A DNA stretch of 64,000 nucleotides from R-RK-3 sp031399085 (GTDB lineage Bacteria > Pseudomonadota > Alphaproteobacteria > Rhizobiales > Rhodomicrobiaceae): the NCBI GenBank assembly GCA_031399085.1, contig JANNOQ010000096.1:38384-102383 (forward strand), written 5' to 3'. Position numbers and translations under genes: made by a program. Below the pieces are notes generated by a model. It ran no database searches and had not been told where the DNA came from. It saw only the letters and a program-made list of their open reading frames with translations. Positions within the stretch are counted from its first letter, which is position 1. The number at the start of each line of letters is the position of its first letter. This document shows, in pieces, positions 26,128 through 33,421 of this stretch.

Positions 26128-29100
26128 ACATCTCGGGGCCGTTCATCCGGCGGCCGGTCGGAACCGTTCTCCTCGCCATCGGGCTGTTCATAGCCGGCGC
26201 CGTGGCCTATTTCGACCTGCCGGTCTCGAACCTGCCAAGCGTCGATTTACCGACCCTGTCCGTCCGCGCCTCCCAGCCCGGCGCCGATCCGGAGACGATG
26301 GCCGCGACCGTGGCCGCGCCGCTGGAGCGCCGGATCGGCGAGATTTCCGGCGTCACCGAATTGACCTCGTCGAGCCGTCTCGGCTCGGCCAATGTGACCG
26401 TGCAATTCGACCTCAGCCGCGATGTCGAGGATGCCGCCCGCGACGTGCAGGCGGCGATCAACGGCGCGCAGGCCGATCTGCCGGGCAATCTCAGCCGCCG
26501 CCCGACAATCCGCAAATTCAATCCCTCCGCCACGCCAATCCTCATCCTTGCGGTCACCTCGCCGGTACGGCCCCCATCCGAAATTTACGACATCGCCGAT
26601 CTTATCGTGGGAACCCGCATCGCGCGGGTCGAAGGCGTCGCCGAGGTGGAGGTCGGCGGCGCGCAGCAGCCGGCCATGCGGGTGACGCTCGACCCGGCGA
26701 TGCTCAAATCGCGTGGCATCGGGCTGGAAACGGTGCGCAGCGCCATTGCCGAAGCCAATGCCCTCTTGCCGCTCGGCCAGATCCAAGGGCCGGATCGATC
26801 CTTCATCATCACGACTGGCGGGCAGCTCGGTTCGGTAACGGAGTATGCGTCCATTGTTCTAAAGAATGAGGGCGGGACGGTTGTGCGGCTCGGCGATGTC
26901 GCCAAGATTGAGCAAAGCACCAGCAACCGGCTGAGCGACGGCTGGTTCAATAAGGACCCAGCGGTGATCCTGACCATCCAGAAGACCGTGGATGGCAACA
27001 TCATCGAAACGGTCGATGCCATCCAGGCGCTGTTGCCTGAGCTGAAACGGCTCATACCAGCGGACGTGGCGATTTCCGTCATGTCCGACCGCACGGTCGG
27101 CATCCGCACCAGCATTCACGATCTTGAGATCACGCTGACTGTCAGCATCGCGCTCGTGACGCTCGTCGTTTTCATTTTCCTGCGCCGTCTGGTGCCGACC
27201 CTTGCCGCCATGATCGCCGTGCCGCTCTCGCTTGCGGGCACCGTCGTCGCGATGTGGTTCGCCAATTTCAGCCTCGACAATATCTCGCTGCTCGCCTTGA
27301 CGATTTCGGTGGGCTTCGTTGTCGATGACGCCATCGTCGTGATCGAGAATTGCTACCGGAACATGCAGGCGGGCTTGCGGCCGGTCGAAGCCGCGCTCCG
27401 GGGTGCGCGCCAGATCGGTTTCACCATCGTCTCCATTAGCCTGTCGCTGGTCGCGGCATTCATTCCCTTGTTGTTCATGCCGGGCGTATTGGGCCGCATC
27501 CTGCAGGAATTCGGCTGGACGCTGGCCTTCTCGATCCTGGTCTCGGCGGTGATATCGCTCACGCTCACGCCGATGATCTGCGGCCGTTTCATGCGCCGCC
27601 TGCCGCTGCCGCGAGAAACCTGGCTCGACCGCAGGATCGAGCCGGTTTTGGAAGCGATGGGGCGCTCCTACGCCCGCTCGCTCGATTTCGCGCTAAGCCA
27701 TCGCTGGGTCATGCTGGCGACGACCTTCATCGTGCTGGCGCTGTCGGCGATGGCCTTCATCGTGCTGCCGAAAGGTCTTATCCCGCGCGGCGACGACCCG
27801 CTGATCTTCGGCTCGACGCGCGCTTCGCCGGATATCTCGTTCGAGGCGATCCGGGATATGCACCGCAAGGTGACCGATATCGTGCTCGAAGATCCCGATG
27901 TCGCGGCCGTCGCCGCCTCCATTGGCGGCAGTTCCGGCATGAGCGCCGCCAATCAGGGCCGCTTCTTCATCAATCTCAAGCCGGACCGCAAATCGACCGC
28001 CGTGGAAGTCATCGCCCGGCTCCGGCAAAAGGTCAGGGCGGTTCGCGGCGCGGAAGTGAGCATGTTTCCGGCGGCCGCCGTCCGCACGGGCGGCGCTCGC
28101 AGCTCCCGCTCGGATTACCAAATCACGCTGTGGAGCGCCGATCTCGCGGAATTGGCGGAATGGTCGCCGCGCGCCATCGAGGCGGCAAAGCGCGTTCCGG
28201 GCATCACGGATGTGTCGTCCGACCGCGAGGCCGGCGGGCCACAGGCGCAAATTGAAATCGACCGCCAGAACGCGGCGCGGCTCGGCGTGTCGATGCGGGC
28301 GATCAATGCGGCGCTCAACAATGCTTTCAGCCAGGCGCAAATCTCGACCCTCTATGGCGATCGCAACCAGTATAAGGTCATTCTCGAAGTCGACCCTGCG
28401 CTTCAGCGCGACATGGCGGGGCTATCGCGCATTTTCGTGACGGGCGCCAACGGCAACCAAATTCCGCTTTCGACAATCGCCAAGATCGGCACGAGTTCGA
28501 CGCCGCTTGAGGTCAACCATCAGGATCAGTTTCCCGCGGTGACGCTCACCTTCAATCTTCGGGAAGGGACACCGCTCGAAACCGCTCTCGATGGCATTCT
28601 CGATGAGCTCGGCCGTCTGCACATGCCGGATTCGATCAATGTCGAACTCGCCGGCGACACGGCGACACAGCAGCAGCAGGGCACGGCGCAGCCCTTGCTC
28701 ATTCTCGCGGCGCTCATCACCGTCTATCTGGTTCTTGGCATTCTTTACGAAGACCTCGTCCACCCGCTGACGATCCTCTCGACGCTTCCCTCCGCCGCGT
28801 TCGGCGCGCTGCTCATCCTGCACGCAACCGGTTCCGAGCTGTCGCTGATCGCCCTGATCGGGATCATCCTGCTCATTGGCATCGTGAAAAAGAACGGCAT
28901 CATGCTGGTGGATTTCGCGCTGGAGCAGGAGCGCGCGCATGGCGCCTCGAGCGAGGAGGCGATCAGGCAGGCATGTTTGGACCGCTTCCGCCCCATTCTG
29001 ATGACGACGCTGGCCGCGATGCTTGGCGCGTTGCCACTGCTGCTGTCGTCGGGTCCAGGGGCCGAGCTGCGCACGCCGCTCGGTCTGACGATCATTGGGG

Positions 29101-29228
29101 GCCTGGCCGTTTCGCAAGTGCTGACGATTTACACGACGCCGGTCATCTATCTCTTCCTCGACAGGCTGCGCCGGCGCGGGCGTCCCGCCGCTTCGGTAAA
29201 AACGGGCCCGTCGGGGCGACCTGCCTGA
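26124..29228 (+). CDS. mdtC: RND efflux permease, MdtC/MuxC type
   Basis: This is a 1034-residue RND transporter, paralogous to the preceding one. It has the MNISGPFIRRPVGTVLLAIGL start, proton-relay motif G-F-V-V-D-D-A-I-V-V-I-E-N in helix 4, LTPMICGRFM in helix 6, and helix 10-11 block VKKNGIMLVDFAL. Its length is normal for the family and it has no insertion like that in its partner. It overlaps the MdtB gene by four bases. Likely partner of the MdtB-type subunit in a heteromeric pump using the upstream adaptor and NodT factor. No regulator gene is adjacent. Confidence 0.93.
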   Translation: MNISGPFIRRPVGTVLLAIGLFIAGAVAYFDLPVSNLPSVDLPTLSVRASQPGADPETMAATVAAPLERRIGEISGVTELTSSSRLGSANVTVQFDLSRDVEDAARDVQAAINGAQADLPGNLSRRPTIRKFNPSATPILILAVTSPVRPPSEIYDIADLIVGTRIARVEGVAEVEVGGAQQPAMRVTLDPAMLKSRGIGLETVRSAIAEANALLPLGQIQGPDRSFIITTGGQLGSVTEYASIVLKNEGGTVVRLGDVAKIEQSTSNRLSDGWFNKDPAVILTIQKTVDGNIIETVDAIQALLPELKRLIPADVAISVMSDRTVGIRTSIHDLEITLTVSIALVTLVVFIFLRRLVPTLAAMIAVPLSLAGTVVAMWFANFSLDNISLLALTISVGFVVDDAIVVIENCYRNMQAGLRPVEAALRGARQIGFTIVSISLSLVAAFIPLLFMPGVLGRILQEFGWTLAFSILVSAVISLTLTPMICGRFMRRLPLPRETWLDRRIEPVLEAMGRSYARSLDFALSHRWVMLATTFIVLALSAMAFIVLPKGLIPRGDDPLIFGSTRASPDISFEAIRDMHRKVTDIVLEDPDVAAVAASIGGSSGMSAANQGRFFINLKPDRKSTAVEVIARLRQKVRAVRGAEVSMFPAAAVRTGGARSSRSDYQITLWSADLAELAEWSPRAIEAAKRVPGITDVSSDREAGGPQAQIEIDRQNAARLGVSMRAINAALNNAFSQAQISTLYGDRNQYKVILEVDPALQRDMAGLSRIFVTGANGNQIPLSTIAKIGTSSTPLEVNHQDQFPAVTLTFNLREGTPLETALDGILDELGRLHMPDSINVELAGDTATQQQQGTAQPLLILAALITVYLVLGILYEDLVHPLTILSTLPSAAFGALLILHATGSELSLIALIGIILLIGIVKKNGIMLVDFALEQERAHGASSEEAIRQACLDRFRPILMTTLAAMLGALPLLLSSGPGAELRTPLGLTIIGGLAVSQVLTIYTTPVIYLFLDRLRRRGRPAASVKTGPSGRPA

Positions 29229-29367
29229 CGCGCCGCCCGGTTGGGAGCGGAGCGTCAACGCGTGTTTTTGGCCACCAAGCCAAACAATTGCGCTCGGTCT
29301 CCCCTCGCCATTAAGACTCTCACAATCATCTTCAATTTAACTCAAACCCGATCAATGAGCCTTACGG

Positions 29368-29634
29368 ATGAACGTCATGGCCGACATTCCTGCAACGATC
29401 ATATGCCCGCATTGCAAGGGGACCGGCACGCATTACATCATCCTCACCAAGGACGGGAAACCGACGATCCAGCCCATGCCCTGCGTCGTCTGTGAGGGAA
29501 AGGGCGCGCTGCCGGCGCCGCCTCCGCCTAAGCCGAAGGTCGAAGCCCCGCCCCCGCCGCCGCCAGCCGAATTCTGGCCGATTCTCGTGCCGCTAATCCT
29601 GTTCATCATGTTCTTCGCGTTCCTCTGGGTCTGA
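29368..29634 (+). CDS. Small protein: DnaJ-type zinc finger, proline linker, membrane tail
   Basis: This is an 88-residue protein with three parts. Two CxxCxGxG half-motifs, C-P-H-C-K-G-T-G and C-V-V-C-E-G-K-G, are spaced 22 residues apart and can make one zinc site like those of DnaJ. A linker of about 20 residues is rich in P, A and K (LPAPPPPKPKVEAPPPPPPA). A single C-terminal hydrophobic helix (WPILVPLILFIMFFAFLWV) ends the protein. The finger probably faces the cytoplasm of a tail-anchored protein. ATG 29377 (MADIPATII) is an equally good start. Function not recognised. Confidence 0.72.
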   Translation: MNVMADIPATIICPHCKGTGTHYIILTKDGKPTIQPMPCVVCEGKGALPAPPPPKPKVEAPPPPPPAEFWPILVPLILFIMFFAFLWV

Positions 29635-29788
29635 CAGGACGCGCGACGGAACGCCGTTCTGACCAGCTATGCAAATCCGGCGGGTCAGGGTGCGCTGCCC
29701 TATGGGTTGTTCGCATGTGCGAAAGCGCCCAATTTGACGGCAGGAAACACCAAGGTAGTCCATTCCTGAACAGCGATAGGAGAGCCAC

Positions 29789-30019
29789 ATGGCTAAGGAC
29801 CTTACCTTTTCTGCAGGCGGTCATTTTTACGGCGCTGACAAAACCGAGCGCAAGCCGACACTGCTGGAGCGTGGCGCCCACTGGCTTGCGTCAATGCGCA
29901 GCGAGCAGCATGACCATGAGATCGAGCGCTTCATTCACAACCACGGCGGCGTCCTGACGGACAGTTTGGAACGTGAAATCGCGACGCGCTTCGTCGAGGC
30001 GCATCCGGGCCGCTTCTAA
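29789..30019 (+). CDS. Conserved-looking small hypothetical protein
   Basis: This is a 76-residue soluble protein (MAKDLTFSAGGHFYGADKTE start) without a known motif. It is rich in charged and histidine residues (EQHDHEIERFIHNHGG) and ends in ATRFVEAHPGRF. A good AGGAGAG site lies five bases before the ATG, which is why it is called as real. It is followed by a long hairpin with a T run, so it probably forms a one-gene transcript. Confidence 0.62.
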   Translation: MAKDLTFSAGGHFYGADKTERKPTLLERGAHWLASMRSEQHDHEIERFIHNHGGVLTDSLEREIATRFVEAHPGRF

Positions 30020-30035
30020 GTCTTTTGCGTCGACG

Positions 30036-30099
30036 CAGGCAATCAAAGCCCAGACAAAGCTTGTCTCCCTCTGGAACAAGCTATTGCCTGGGCTTTTTT
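30036..30099 (+). terminator. Complex hairpin terminator or 3'-end RNA element
   Basis: AAGCCCAG (30046-30053) pairs with CTGGGCTT (30088-30095), enclosing AGCTTGT/ACAAGCT with a CTCCCTCTGGA loop, and is followed by six T. CAGGCAAT (30036-30043) can instead pair with ATTGCCTG (30083-30090), using part of the same 3' arm. It lies just after the 76-residue gene. Confidence 0.65.
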
Positions 30100-30220
30100 G
30101 TGTTTGGATTAAATTCGCCAGGCTCGCGCCTGCGGCCAAACCCGCCGCCCGGATCCAGGCTACCCGTCGGCGCCGAGCCGTGCTAGCTCTTTTATTGGGC
30201 GGATGTTTGGGAGTGCGGAC

Positions 30221-30745
30221 GTGAGCGTTTGGCTTGTCATCGTCACCGTGGTGTTGCTCGCGATAGCCGGTGTCACGGGAGTCGCCATTCTGCTGGGTCC
30301 GGAAGCGATCTGGACAGTGCTCGGGCCGGCTGATTTGGGGCCGGTTGCGTTTGAGAACTTGAAGCGCAGGTCCAGCCCGAACGATGCACTTGCGGCTCCA
30401 TCCGATCTCACGACCGCCAAAATCGATATCCTACCGCCCGTTTTCGCCATCGACGCGGCGGGTCTGCGCAAAGCCTTTGCTAGAGCAATCGCGTCGGAGC
30501 GCCGGCTAACTCTGGTCGACATCGACGACGCCATTCCGGCTGAGCGCTATGTCCAGCGCAGCGAAAAGATGCGCTTTCCGGATACGATTATCGTGCGATT
30601 TCTTGAGCAGCCAGAGGGCCGTTCGACCATTGCCATCTACTCGCGCTCGCAAATTGGGCAAAACGATCTTGGCGTGAACCTTAAACGCATCGAGCGATGG
30701 CTCGACAAGCTCGCACATGAAGCGCCAACGGCAAGGATGTCTTGA
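30221..30745 (+). CDS. DUF1499 family membrane-anchored protein
   Basis: This is a 174-residue protein. One hydrophobic segment at the N-terminus (VWLVIVTVVLLAIAGVTGVAILLG) is followed by a DUF1499 domain, recognised by RFPDTIIVRFLE, STIAIYSRSQIGQNDLGVNLKRIERWLDKL. Members are found in bacteria and plastids and have no settled function. GTG 30221 is preferred because GGGAG stands seven bases upstream; ATG 30203 is six codons earlier. It converges with the DUF3572 gene, 31 bases away. Confidence 0.8.
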   Translation: MSVWLVIVTVVLLAIAGVTGVAILLGPEAIWTVLGPADLGPVAFENLKRRSSPNDALAAPSDLTTAKIDILPPVFAIDAAGLRKAFARAIASERRLTLVDIDDAIPAERYVQRSEKMRFPDTIIVRFLEQPEGRSTIAIYSRSQIGQNDLGVNLKRIERWLDKLAHEAPTARMS

Positions 30746-30776
30746 CGGCACGCGGCGCTTGGTCTGCGGAACCGTT

Positions 30777-31082
30777 TTAGCTCCCATCCGCCAGATCTGG
30801 CGCAAGGACGCGCTTGGCGGTCCCCACCGCGCCTGGATCGATGCCGCGATGGGCTGCAAATACCAGAAGCAGCGATTCATCGCTCATGAGAAAGTCGAGA
30901 ACGCCCGCGAGAAACGCCGGCGAGGCAGCCTCGGCCCGGATCGCGGCGGGCTCGTAGCCGGTCACGGCGAGAAATTGCGCAAAGCGCGCCTCATCGGCGG
31001 CGAGAAATGATAGTGCGCCGATTGCCAGCTGCTCGGCATCCTCGCGGCTGAAGCGGATGCGTTTGGGTGCGAGCGGATCCAT
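30777..31082 (-). CDS. DUF3572 family protein
   Basis: This is a 101-residue soluble alphaproteobacterial protein with the family segments EDAEQLAIGALSFLAADEARFAQFLAVTGY and FLAGVLDFLMSDESLLLVFAAHRGIDP. Its role is unknown. The gene is divergent from divK, an arrangement seen in many Hyphomicrobiales, which supports the family call. Start ATG 31082. Confidence 0.85.
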   Translation of the reverse strand: MDPLAPKRIRFSREDAEQLAIGALSFLAADEARFAQFLAVTGYEPAAIRAEAASPAFLAGVLDFLMSDESLLLVFAAHRGIDPGAVGTAKRVLAPDLADGS

Positions 31083-31133
31083 CAGCGGCGTCTTTGCTCA
31101 TCGGGTCTTTAATATGCGGCGCGAGGCTACGGG

Positions 31134-31148
31134 TTAGCGATTTATTAC
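31134..31148. promoter_or_regulatory. Weak CtrA-like site upstream of divK
   Basis: TTAG-N7-TTAC has the right spacing and six of eight consensus bases (TTAA-N7-TTAA). It is in the divergent control region of divK and the DUF3572 gene. Confidence 0.22.
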
Positions 31149-31266
31149 CGGATTGCGCTGTAAAAATAGGCGAAATCCCGCATAATGAAATCCTTCACGA
31201 GTTATGATGCATTCTCAAGCTGAATTTCAGTTTCCTCACGCGCCTCTCCGGACCACAAGCGGCAAG

Positions 31267-31647
31267 ATGTCCAAGACAGTCCTCATCGTTGAAGACAATG
31301 AGCTGAACATGAAGCTGTTTCGTGATCTGCTGGAGGCGCATGGCTATAGCACTTTGCAGACTCGAAACGGCATCGAGGCGCTGTCGCTGGCCCGCGAGCA
31401 CCGGCCCGATCTCATCCTGATGGATATTCAGCTCCCCGAAGTATCGGGCCTGGATGTGACGAAATGGCTAAAGGAGGACGATCAACTCCGCCATATCCCC
31501 GTAATCGCTGTAACCGCCTTTGCCATGAAAGGCGACGAGGAGCGCATCCGGGAAGGGGGCTGCGAGGCCTATATCTCCAAACCCATCACCGTGTCGATGT
31601 TTCTGGATACGATCCGCCAGTTCATCGGCAACAGCGAGCCTGCCTAA
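31267..31647 (+). CDS. divK: Single-domain cell-cycle response regulator DivK
   Basis: This is a 126-residue receiver domain with no output domain. The phospho-acceptor is D53 in LILMDIQLPEVSG; the acidic pocket E9-D10, T83-type residue in VTAFAMKG and K105-type lysine in ISKPI are present. The N-terminus MSKTVLIVEDNELNMKLFRD is nearly diagnostic for DivK. In alphaproteobacteria DivK controls CckA-CtrA signalling through DivL and DivJ/PleC. ATG 31267 is chosen by homology; ATG 31204 would add a non-conserved extension. The usual next gene, pleD, is not present downstream. Confidence 0.93.
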   Translation: MSKTVLIVEDNELNMKLFRDLLEAHGYSTLQTRNGIEALSLAREHRPDLILMDIQLPEVSGLDVTKWLKEDDQLRHIPVIAVTAFAMKGDEERIREGGCEAYISKPITVSMFLDTIRQFIGNSEPA

Positions 31648-32191
31648 ATTTTCTGGGGATAAGATTCAGACTTTGAGTCTGCGACCGAGTGACGCGCCGG
31701 TCGCTTATTTTCTTCTTTAGGCAGATTTACCTTATCTGCAATTCTTATTTGTGTTTTTTCGCTTGGGACCGCTTAATACAGGTCTAACTGGCGCAACTTC
31801 ACATATTATCAGACGGCGAATTCGCGCCACACGCGCTCAGCGACCCTATCCGGCTTAGCAACGGCCAGTTGGTAACCGGGAGTTAACTTGCAATTTGGCC
31901 GTTTTATCGCTTACAAATTGAAAGAATGCAAAGTTCCCTGCGGTTCGCTCAGGTCCGCCGCATCTCCTGGGTCCGTGGGGTTAGGCCGGCAAAGATGGTT
32001 TGAGTGGCCTCCTCGTTACTGCCATCGGAGTCGGCCAACAAGTCGTTGGCCAATGCCCTCTTTGGTCATGACTTGCGGACCAGCCCCGTTGCTCATGTCG
32101 GATTCTACCCCGCTGCCGATAGGGCGCGGGGCTGGTCACTTTCACCGCCCCGACCCAACATCCAGAGCAACGGCCGCGCCGTTGCGCAGGG
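31648..32191. other. Gene-free region between divK and rpmG
   Basis: About 540 bases with no supported coding frame. The first part holds the divK terminator and an AT-rich stretch. Bases 32033-32051 form GGCCAAC/GTTGGCC, and GACCAGCCCCG (32078-32088) pairs over 38 bases with CGGGGCTGGTC (32127-32137). In many relatives this position is filled by pleD. Confidence 0.55.
31681..31710 (+). terminator. Rho-independent terminator of divK
   Basis: GCGACCG (31681-31687) pairs perfectly with CGGTCGC (31698-31704), followed by TTATTTTCTT. A second small hairpin, CAGACT-ttg-AGTCTG, lies just before it. Confidence 0.7.
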
Positions 32192-32359
32192 CTATTTGAT
32201 TTTGGCTTCTTTGAATTCCACGTGCTTACGCACGACCGGATCATATTTCTTCAGCGCCAACTTCTCGGTCATGTTGCGGGGATTCTTCTTGGTGACGTAA
32301 TAGAAGCCCGTGCCAGCCGAGCTGACGAGCTTGATTTTTTGGGTAACCGGCTTGGCCAT
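32192..32359 (-). CDS. rpmG: 50S ribosomal protein L33
   Basis: This is a 55-residue basic protein (MAKPVTQKIKLVSSAGTGFY start; YYVTKKNPRN and KKYDPVVRKHVEFKEAKIK follow), the normal length of L33. It contains no cysteine, so it is the zinc-free (C-minus) form. AGGA lies ten bases before ATG 32359. It belongs to the large ribosomal subunit near the E site. The gene stands alone, downstream of and on the same strand as the NUDIX gene's region. Confidence 0.95.
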   Translation of the reverse strand: MAKPVTQKIKLVSSAGTGFYYVTKKNPRNMTEKLALKKYDPVVRKHVEFKEAKIK

Positions 32360-32442
32360 GGCGGCGAAATCCTAAAAGTCGCTGAACGACGAATTGCGTG
32401 AAACTTAGCGACCCTGGCGGCGCTGTCAAGTGGCCGTATGGC

Positions 32443-33192
32443 TCACAGCACTTTGCGGTGGAAACAAGCGCCGCGCATGAAATAGAACGGAACTGGCGCA
32501 TGGGGATCACAGACGGTTCCGGCCTCGATCCGCGCATCGAGCTCGTCCAGGATGATCCGGGTGATGCTCGGCAGGTCCTGGTTGCGCGCCTCGCTCAGCG
32601 TGAACCACTCGATCGCGATGAACTCGCCGTCGACGATGGCGGTCCTGCTGGTGATGGTCTCGGCCGATGCCACGAAAAAACGGGTGTCGAAACGCCTTGG
32701 ACGACGGGACGGCGTAATCGCCCGCGCCAAAAACGAAAAGCCCTGGAAATGCGGTGGCGCGCCGCCCTCATCGCCGGGTTTCCTTGCGCCCGTTCCGATG
32801 ATGATGCCGGTCTCCTCCTGCGTTTCGCGGAGCGCGGCGTGCGCCAACGCATAGGCGCGCTGGCGATGCGGCGCGCCGTTCAACCCGCGCAGCAGCTTTG
32901 CCCTGACCGGCGCCGGCATCGTGCTGCCGATTGTCGCGAGATAATCATGCGGTTCGACCCGACCACCGGGGAACACGAATTTTCCCGGCATGAATCTCAG
33001 CCCGTGATGTCGCTGGCCCATCAAAAGCTTTGGCTCGCCGCCGGCAAGATCCAGGATCAGCAGGGTTGCGGCGTCGCGCGGGTGCGAATTGGGATGGGTG
33101 CCGCGCGCCGCCTCGTGCGAGCCGAGTTGGGCGAGCCTTGCGTCGCGGGTCGCTGGAAAAACCTCATCCGACTTTTTGGCGATCCTATCCAA
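32443..33192 (-). CDS. NUDIX hydrolase with split NUDIX box
   Basis: This is a 249-residue protein. The C-terminal half of the NUDIX motif is clear (R-E-T-Q-E-E-T-G-I), while the N-terminal glycine part (FVFPGGRVEP) is separated by an insertion of about 30 residues, as in the NUDT19/RppH-distant branch. It is expected to hydrolyse a nucleoside-diphosphate-linked compound using Mg2+. The only available start in the frame is TTG 33192, with GAAGG nine bases upstream. The first 35 residues are poorly patterned. It lies between rpmG and rnr, an arrangement seen in related genomes. Substrate unknown. Confidence 0.82.
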   Translation of the reverse strand: MDRIAKKSDEVFPATRDARLAQLGSHEAARGTHPNSHPRDAATLLILDLAGGEPKLLMGQRHHGLRFMPGKFVFPGGRVEPHDYLATIGSTMPAPVRAKLLRGLNGAPHRQRAYALAHAALRETQEETGIIIGTGARKPGDEGGAPPHFQGFSFLARAITPSRRPRRFDTRFFVASAETITSRTAIVDGEFIAIEWFTLSEARNQDLPSITRIILDELDARIEAGTVCDPHAPVPFYFMRGACFHRKVL

Positions 33193-33249
33193 AACGGTCA
33201 GCCTTCGCTGTTTCGGCCTCGGACAGGTCAGGTTCGATGCCCTAAGCGC

Positions 33250-33354
33250 CTAGAGCACGATCGGGAAAAGTGGATGCCGGTTTTCCCGAAAAATCGTGCG
33301 AAAACATAAGAATCTAGAGCTTGATCGATTCAATCTGAAGCGATCAAGCTCTAA
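33250..33354. repeat. Palindromic intergenic repeat of Hyphomicrobiales type
   Basis: Two hairpins side by side: GCACGAT...ATCGTGC with inner GGGAAAA/TTTTCCC (33254-33299) and TAGAGCTTGATCG/CGATCAAGCTCTA, a perfect 13-pair stem (33315-33327 with 33341-33353). The unit closely resembles a repeat found in hundreds of copies in intergenic regions of this order. It lies between rnr and the NUDIX gene. Confidence 0.75.
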
Positions 33355-33363
33355 AGAATAGTA

Positions 33364-33421
33364 TGACCGGCCAAATAAAGAAATGTCTATGTCGCGCATG
33401 ACGCTGACGGCGGGCCGGTCA
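33364..33421 (-). terminator. Inverted repeat spanning the rnr stop codon
   Basis: TGACCGGCC (33364-33372) pairs perfectly with GGCCGGTCA (33413-33421), the second arm containing the rnr stop. On the minus strand the stem is followed by TACTATTCTTT. The loop is long (40 bases), so terminator activity is uncertain. Confidence 0.35.

Noticed and set aside
32078..32137. 11-pair inverted repeat as ends of a transposable element
   Set aside because: No flanking direct repeat and no internal gene; kept only as an unexplained inverted repeat.
31888..32199. 103-residue frame in the divK-rpmG gap
   Set aside because: Composition rich in P, R and S without any pattern, overlapping rpmG on the other strand; no ribosome-binding site.
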